64,000 bases of DNA from Phytobacter ursingii (GTDB lineage: Bacteria; Pseudomonadota; Gammaproteobacteria; Enterobacterales; Enterobacteriaceae). Numbering within the stretch: the first letter of the stretch is position 1; each line of letters starts with the position of its first letter. Below, piece by piece: positions 60,671-64,000 of the stretch. The position numbers and the translations under genes were made by a program. The DNA lies in contig CABDWT010000016.1 of the NCBI GenBank assembly GCA_901456055.1, positions 744,001-808,000 on the forward strand, written 5' to 3'. A model generated the notes under the pieces. The model did not search any database and had not been told where the DNA came from. It saw only the letters and a program-made list of their open reading frames with translations.

Positions 60671-61830
60671 ACTGACTCCTTAACCCATTCCGGCGATACG
60701 CGAACGTATTTAATCGCCTGGCGGAAATAGGTATAAGCGATATGCAAACTGCCGTCCGCTCCCTGTTTGATGCTCGGGTAGGAGAACTCGCGGTTTAGTT
60801 TTTCCTGTGAGTTATTGGTCATGCAATAGCCGTCACCTTCGTCCAGATGACGCTGCCAAGGCCAGCTTTTCCCACCGTCAGGTGAGATAGCCACGGTCAT
60901 CGGCGCACGCGGTGCACCCCAGAACGCGCTGCGACCGCTGGTTACTTCCGGCTCTTTGCGTCCATCGCCATCGTCAATTTCGTCATACAGCGAGGCACGA
61001 CGTTCCAGCGCCCCGGCGGCACTCATGTAGTTAAACACCAGCGCCAGATTGCCGTCCGTCAGGGTCGTGACCTGAATGGACGAATTGTTGTTTGGCAAGG
61101 TCGTCGGTTCCGGCACAGACCAGCTTTCACCATCGTCGGTCGACTGGCTGTAATAGATGTTATCCGCCCAGCGGCTGCGGAAAAGCGCAACCAGGGTGCC
61201 ATTGTGCAGTGCGGTGATGTTCATATGCACACAGCCAAGGCTTTCCGGGACCTCCACATCGCGCCAGGTTTTCCCCTGATCGGCGGAGATTTTTACCGCG
61301 CTGATATCATCATTACCGACCCACTTCTCACCCGGTTTGGTGCGGCAATAGAAGACCGGCAGCAGCCAGTTGCCATTTTCCAGCACGGTGATCGGCTGGC
61401 GAATAAACGTGCCTGGCTTATCGAGCAGTGTGGCAATTTCGCCCCAACTGACACCAAGGTCGGTCGACTGGCGATAGCGGACGATTGCCGTATCCTGGTT
61501 GCCGGAGATCTGCGCGGTCCACATCAACCACAGTACGTTATCCGGGGCGAGGAACAGCACCGGGTTTTGCTCGGAACGACTGGCATCGTCAGACAGTTTG
61601 ACCGCCTCACTCCAGCTGTCGCAGCCTGCTACGAGGCGTGAGCTCCACACGGAAATATCCGCAACGCCTTCCTGGGTGCCGCCAAACCAGACGCACATCA
61701 GCGTGCCATCAGGCAGCGGCAGAATGTTGGCCGCGTGGTTTTGCGGGCAGGGTGAAGGCAGCATCGCGCTGATGACACGTGCATCTTCTTGCTGACGTAA
61801 TACGCCATCGCGATTAACAGTAACGGACAT
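60667..61830 (-). CDS. BNR-repeat sialidase-like hydrolase
   Basis: A 387-residue six-bladed propeller protein. Asp-box (BNR) motifs of the S-x-D-x-G-x-x-W form are seen in STDLGVSWG, SADQGKTWRD, STDDGESWS and SPDGGKSWPW. The COG4692-like opening is NHAANILPLPDGTLMCVWFG then GTQEG. There is no signal peptide, so it works in the cytoplasm. ATG 61830 has GGAG six bases ahead; the frame to 61842 is not used. It starts one base after the symporter stop. It probably cleaves an imported glycoside of a sialic-acid-like sugar; the substrate is unproved. Confidence 0.83.
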   Translation of the reverse strand: MSVTVNRDGVLRQQEDARVISAMLPSPCPQNHAANILPLPDGTLMCVWFGGTQEGVADISVWSSRLVAGCDSWSEAVKLSDDASRSEQNPVLFLAPDNVLWLMWTAQISGNQDTAIVRYRQSTDLGVSWGEIATLLDKPGTFIRQPITVLENGNWLLPVFYCRTKPGEKWVGNDDISAVKISADQGKTWRDVEVPESLGCVHMNITALHNGTLVALFRSRWADNIYYSQSTDDGESWSVPEPTTLPNNNSSIQVTTLTDGNLALVFNYMSAAGALERRASLYDEIDDGDGRKEPEVTSGRSAFWGAPRAPMTVAISPDGGKSWPWQRHLDEGDGYCMTNNSQEKLNREFSYPSIKQGADGSLHIAYTYFRQAIKYVRVSPEWVKESV

Positions 61831-61831
61831 A

Positions 61832-63250
61832 TCAAACTCCACTATTTTGTACAGGTGTTGGTGCTTTCGTTTTCGCGTGTGCTTTGTTCGGGATAATACG
61901 GTCCAGGACCATAATCACCGCCGGGGTAATCAGCGCGATATACATGTTGTTGATACCGAACGGGTCGCCCAGCACATACCACAGTGATGTCACGACACAG
62001 GAGCCAATCAGGCCGGCGTTCGCGCCACGGGTGCTTTTAAAGAACGGGGCGTAGAAAGCAATCACTGCAACCACCGTGATGGACAGACGGATCGCTCGGG
62101 TAAAGAACGACAGTTTCAGCACTTCCGGGACCAGCAGCACGAAAATCAGCGGCAGGAAACCTATCAATAAAGATAACCAGCGCGTGGCTTTAAATTCTTG
62201 CTCCGGTGTCGGGTTACGGTAAGGGACATAGAAATCTTTCACCACCAGCGAGGCGATAGCCAGCGCAACGGTACTGACGCTCACGAAAATAGAAGCAACA
62301 AGTGACGTTGTCACAAGCCCGGCAATCCATGGGTTCATATCCTGCAGGAAAATCGGCATCGCATACAGGCTGTTAATTTCTGGGTGCAGATATTTTGCCG
62401 CGACGCCGATAACGGCAATCGCCAGCGCAATCGGCATACAGAAGAAAAATGCTATCCAGGTGGAACGTTTCGCCGATTGCACATCTTTGGTCGAACAGAT
62501 GGCCTGAATCACGAACTGGGTACAGAAAATAGACCCGATAGTCCCAATCAACCAGGCGAAAATAGTGCTGGCACCGAAGTTACCATCCCAGGTCCAGTAG
62601 AAGTCCGGCATTTTCTGAACCATCGGGGTGAAACCACCGGTTTTGTAGAGTGCAAAACCCATGATGACCAGAATACCGAAGTACTTAAGCGCACTGTGCA
62701 GCAGGGTAACCCAGGCCACACCTTTCATGCCGCCGTAGGCAAAGTAGAAGGTACTGACGATGGCGGTAATAAAGGCGGCCACCGGCAGGCTCACTTTCAA
62801 CACTGTAGAAATCGCCGCCGCGCCGCTCACATAGTTGCCGACATTCACCAGCAGCAATGCGTAGATCATGATGATAGAAATGATGTTCTTGGTGCTGTTG
62901 CCGTACTTCTCTGCAATTGCGCCGGAGATGGTGATTTTGCCGGTGTTATAAATGCGTTTGACCAGCAGCAGGCCAAACAATGGGAAACCGATAGCCGCAC
63001 CCAGAACTGACCAGGAGGCGGCAATCCCGCCTTCGAAGGCGGCCTGTGCGGTACCGACAGTTGATTTCGCGCCAATGTATTCAGACATTAATAAGATACC
63101 AACGATAAAGGCCGGCATCGCGCGGGAGCCTTCCATAAAGTCGCCGGAGTTTTTACTGCGTAAACGGAACGTAAGCCAGGTGGTAAAGACGATATAGGCA
63201 ATGACTATACCGACAATGATCAGGGTATCTTGTGAAGTAAACGTGTTCAT
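61832..63250 (-). CDS. Sodium:solute symporter (SSS family)
   Basis: A 472-residue sodium symporter with about 13 helices. SSS-family segments include GILLMSEYIGAKSTVGTAQA in helix 2, the sodium-site region in SVSTVALAIASLVVKDFYVP and GSIFCTQFVIQAICSTKDVQ. Relatives carry sialic acid or related anions (STM1128-type). The start at 63250 follows AGAGG; the longer frame to 63298 has no site. It is 74 bases after the DapA-family gene, and the BNR gene starts one base before its stop codon region. It probably imports the substrate. Confidence 0.87.
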   Translation of the reverse strand: MNTFTSQDTLIIVGIVIAYIVFTTWLTFRLRSKNSGDFMEGSRAMPAFIVGILLMSEYIGAKSTVGTAQAAFEGGIAASWSVLGAAIGFPLFGLLLVKRIYNTGKITISGAIAEKYGNSTKNIISIIMIYALLLVNVGNYVSGAAAISTVLKVSLPVAAFITAIVSTFYFAYGGMKGVAWVTLLHSALKYFGILVIMGFALYKTGGFTPMVQKMPDFYWTWDGNFGASTIFAWLIGTIGSIFCTQFVIQAICSTKDVQSAKRSTWIAFFFCMPIALAIAVIGVAAKYLHPEINSLYAMPIFLQDMNPWIAGLVTTSLVASIFVSVSTVALAIASLVVKDFYVPYRNPTPEQEFKATRWLSLLIGFLPLIFVLLVPEVLKLSFFTRAIRLSITVVAVIAFYAPFFKSTRGANAGLIGSCVVTSLWYVLGDPFGINNMYIALITPAVIMVLDRIIPNKAHAKTKAPTPVQNSGV

Positions 63251-63324
63251 CTTTGCCTCTCTTTGGGGCGAGTGAAGCCAGGGCACCTGAGTGCCCAATA
63301 TTCTAATGACGAATGAAAAACGCC

Positions 63325-64000
63325 TTAACGCACGTACTGCGTTACGATCTGGCGAATTTGCAGCTGTTGTTCTTCGGTGAATGAAACGGCATAACGACTT
63401 TCGCCGACGTTATAGCCCATGAGTTGCACTGCTTTTTTAACCGCCGCCGGAGAGAACCCTACGCTATAGAGATCGGTACGCAGACCGGTGACATTTTCTT
63501 GTGCCTGACGGGAGCCTTCCACGTCGCCAGCCCTGAAATGCGACCAAATGGCATTGATTTCTTTTGGTGCGACGTTCGCAAGACCAGAGATACAGGCAGA
63601 ACATCCTTCCACGAATCCCCGGTGAATCAGGGAGTCCGGTCCATTCAGGACATCGAAATTCTCGATATCTTTAACGGCATTCAGAAATCCACTCAGGCTT
63701 TCATAGCTGCCTGCACTGTCCTTAATGCCAATAATGTTCGGATGTTCCGCCAACACGCGGACAGTCTGTGGTTCAAGGGTATTCCCGGTGCGGGCAGGGA
63801 TGTTGTACAGAAATACCGGTACGCTGAGGGCATCCGCGACGGCGGTATAATGGGTAATTAATTCGTTTTGTTTTAAGGGGACAAAATACGGGGTGATCAC
63901 GGACACCGCGTCGACGCCCAGTTTTTCAATCTGTTTACCCAGACGGATGGTTTCGCGGGTAGCGATCTCACCAATATGTGCCACCACATTGGCGCGGCCG
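63325..64000 (-). CDS. DapA/NanA-family class I aldolase, N-terminal part outside window
   Basis: About 225 C-terminal residues of a dihydrodipicolinate synthase-family lyase. The visible frame continues to the window edge (GRANVVAHIGEIATRETIRL); a GTG at 63987 inside it is not the start. The catalytic Tyr is in LYNIPARTG, and the Schiff-base Lys in IIGIKDSAG. The YNxPxRTG form is DHDPS-like; NanA has YNIPxxSG. With the neighbouring symporter, BNR hydrolase and YhcH protein it probably splits a keto-acid sugar to pyruvate. The first gene of the operon or near it. Confidence 0.87.
   Translation of the reverse strand, partial: GRANVVAHIGEIATRETIRLGKQIEKLGVDAVSVITPYFVPLKQNELITHYTAVADALSVPVFLYNIPARTGNTLEPQTVRVLAEHPNIIGIKDSAGSYESLSGFLNAVKDIENFDVLNGPDSLIHRGFVEGCSACISGLANVAPKEINAIWSHFRAGDVEGSRQAQENVTGLRTDLYSVGFSPAAVKKAVQLMGYNVGESRYAVSFTEEQQLQIRQIVTQYVR

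Noticed and set aside
1-64000. CRISPR array, complete IS element, tRNA or rRNA
   Set aside because: No regularly spaced direct repeats, transposase frames, tRNA cloverleaf consensus or rRNA sequence were noticed on reading the window.

Overview
The window is chromosomal DNA from an enterobacterium of the Citrobacter/Salmonella lineage. Three things point there. Gene order follows the E. coli/Salmonella segment from ynfL-mlc to marRAB-sotB. Core proteins (Mlc, SpeG, YnfA, Dcp, MarA, MarR, EamA) look close to full length and near-identical by eye to the E. coli ones. The osmU osmoprotectant transporter known from Salmonella is present. The species cannot be fixed from sequence alone. No rRNA, tRNA, complete insertion sequence, CRISPR array or intact prophage was seen.

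Layout. 0-2.4 kb: tail of a LysR gene (ynfL), mlc with a Mlc-like operator, and ynfK. 2.5-5.9 kb: osmVWXY. 6.2-10.7 kb: the ynfE-ynfG-ynfH-dmsD anaerobic reductase operon with an FNR-like site. 10.9-14.05 kb: ynfD, a decayed LysR gene, ynfC, speG-ynfB and ynfA. 14.1-22.6 kb: rspA, an apparently uninterrupted ydfJ, ydfI, ydfZ, ydfH, ydfG and dcp. One TATGGTAG motif recurs in front of rspA, ydfI and the regulator ydfH. 23-29.8 kb is accessory: a ClcA-type antiporter, a LOG-family hydrolase, a Nudix hydrolase and a run of small unknown genes. 30-34 kb: an AaeXAB-like efflux operon divergent from an AraC regulator. 34.2-38.6 kb: a four-gene soluble signalling module (FIST sensor, histidine kinase, REC-HDOD, REC with a decayed HD-GYP). 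38.8-47 kb: a CspA-type gene with a cold-box leader, then redox enzymes and their regulators (AhpD-like protein, AraC, GlxA-type regulator, MFS pump, three SDRs, DsbC-like protein, HxlR).

48-58.5 kb returns to the conserved backbone. It holds the sRNA MgrR with a PhoP box, the 31-residue membrane protein MgtS, ydeE, eamA, marBAR with its operator and marbox, marC and sotB. Inserted there are a GlxA-type regulator, a rhodanese, a MetE-like protein and an MFS pump. 58.7-64 kb: a PhzF-family protein, then a leftward operon of sialic-acid-like catabolism (DapA-family lyase cut by the window edge, sodium:solute symporter, BNR-repeat hydrolase, YhcH/NanQ protein, SDR).

The backbone genes serve anaerobic respiration, osmotic and Mg2+ stress, polyamine homeostasis and multidrug resistance. 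The accessory genes add efflux, redox chemistry and signalling. The least explained system is the FIST/kinase/HDOD/HD-GYP-like module. All family names are recognised by eye from the translations; no database search was run.
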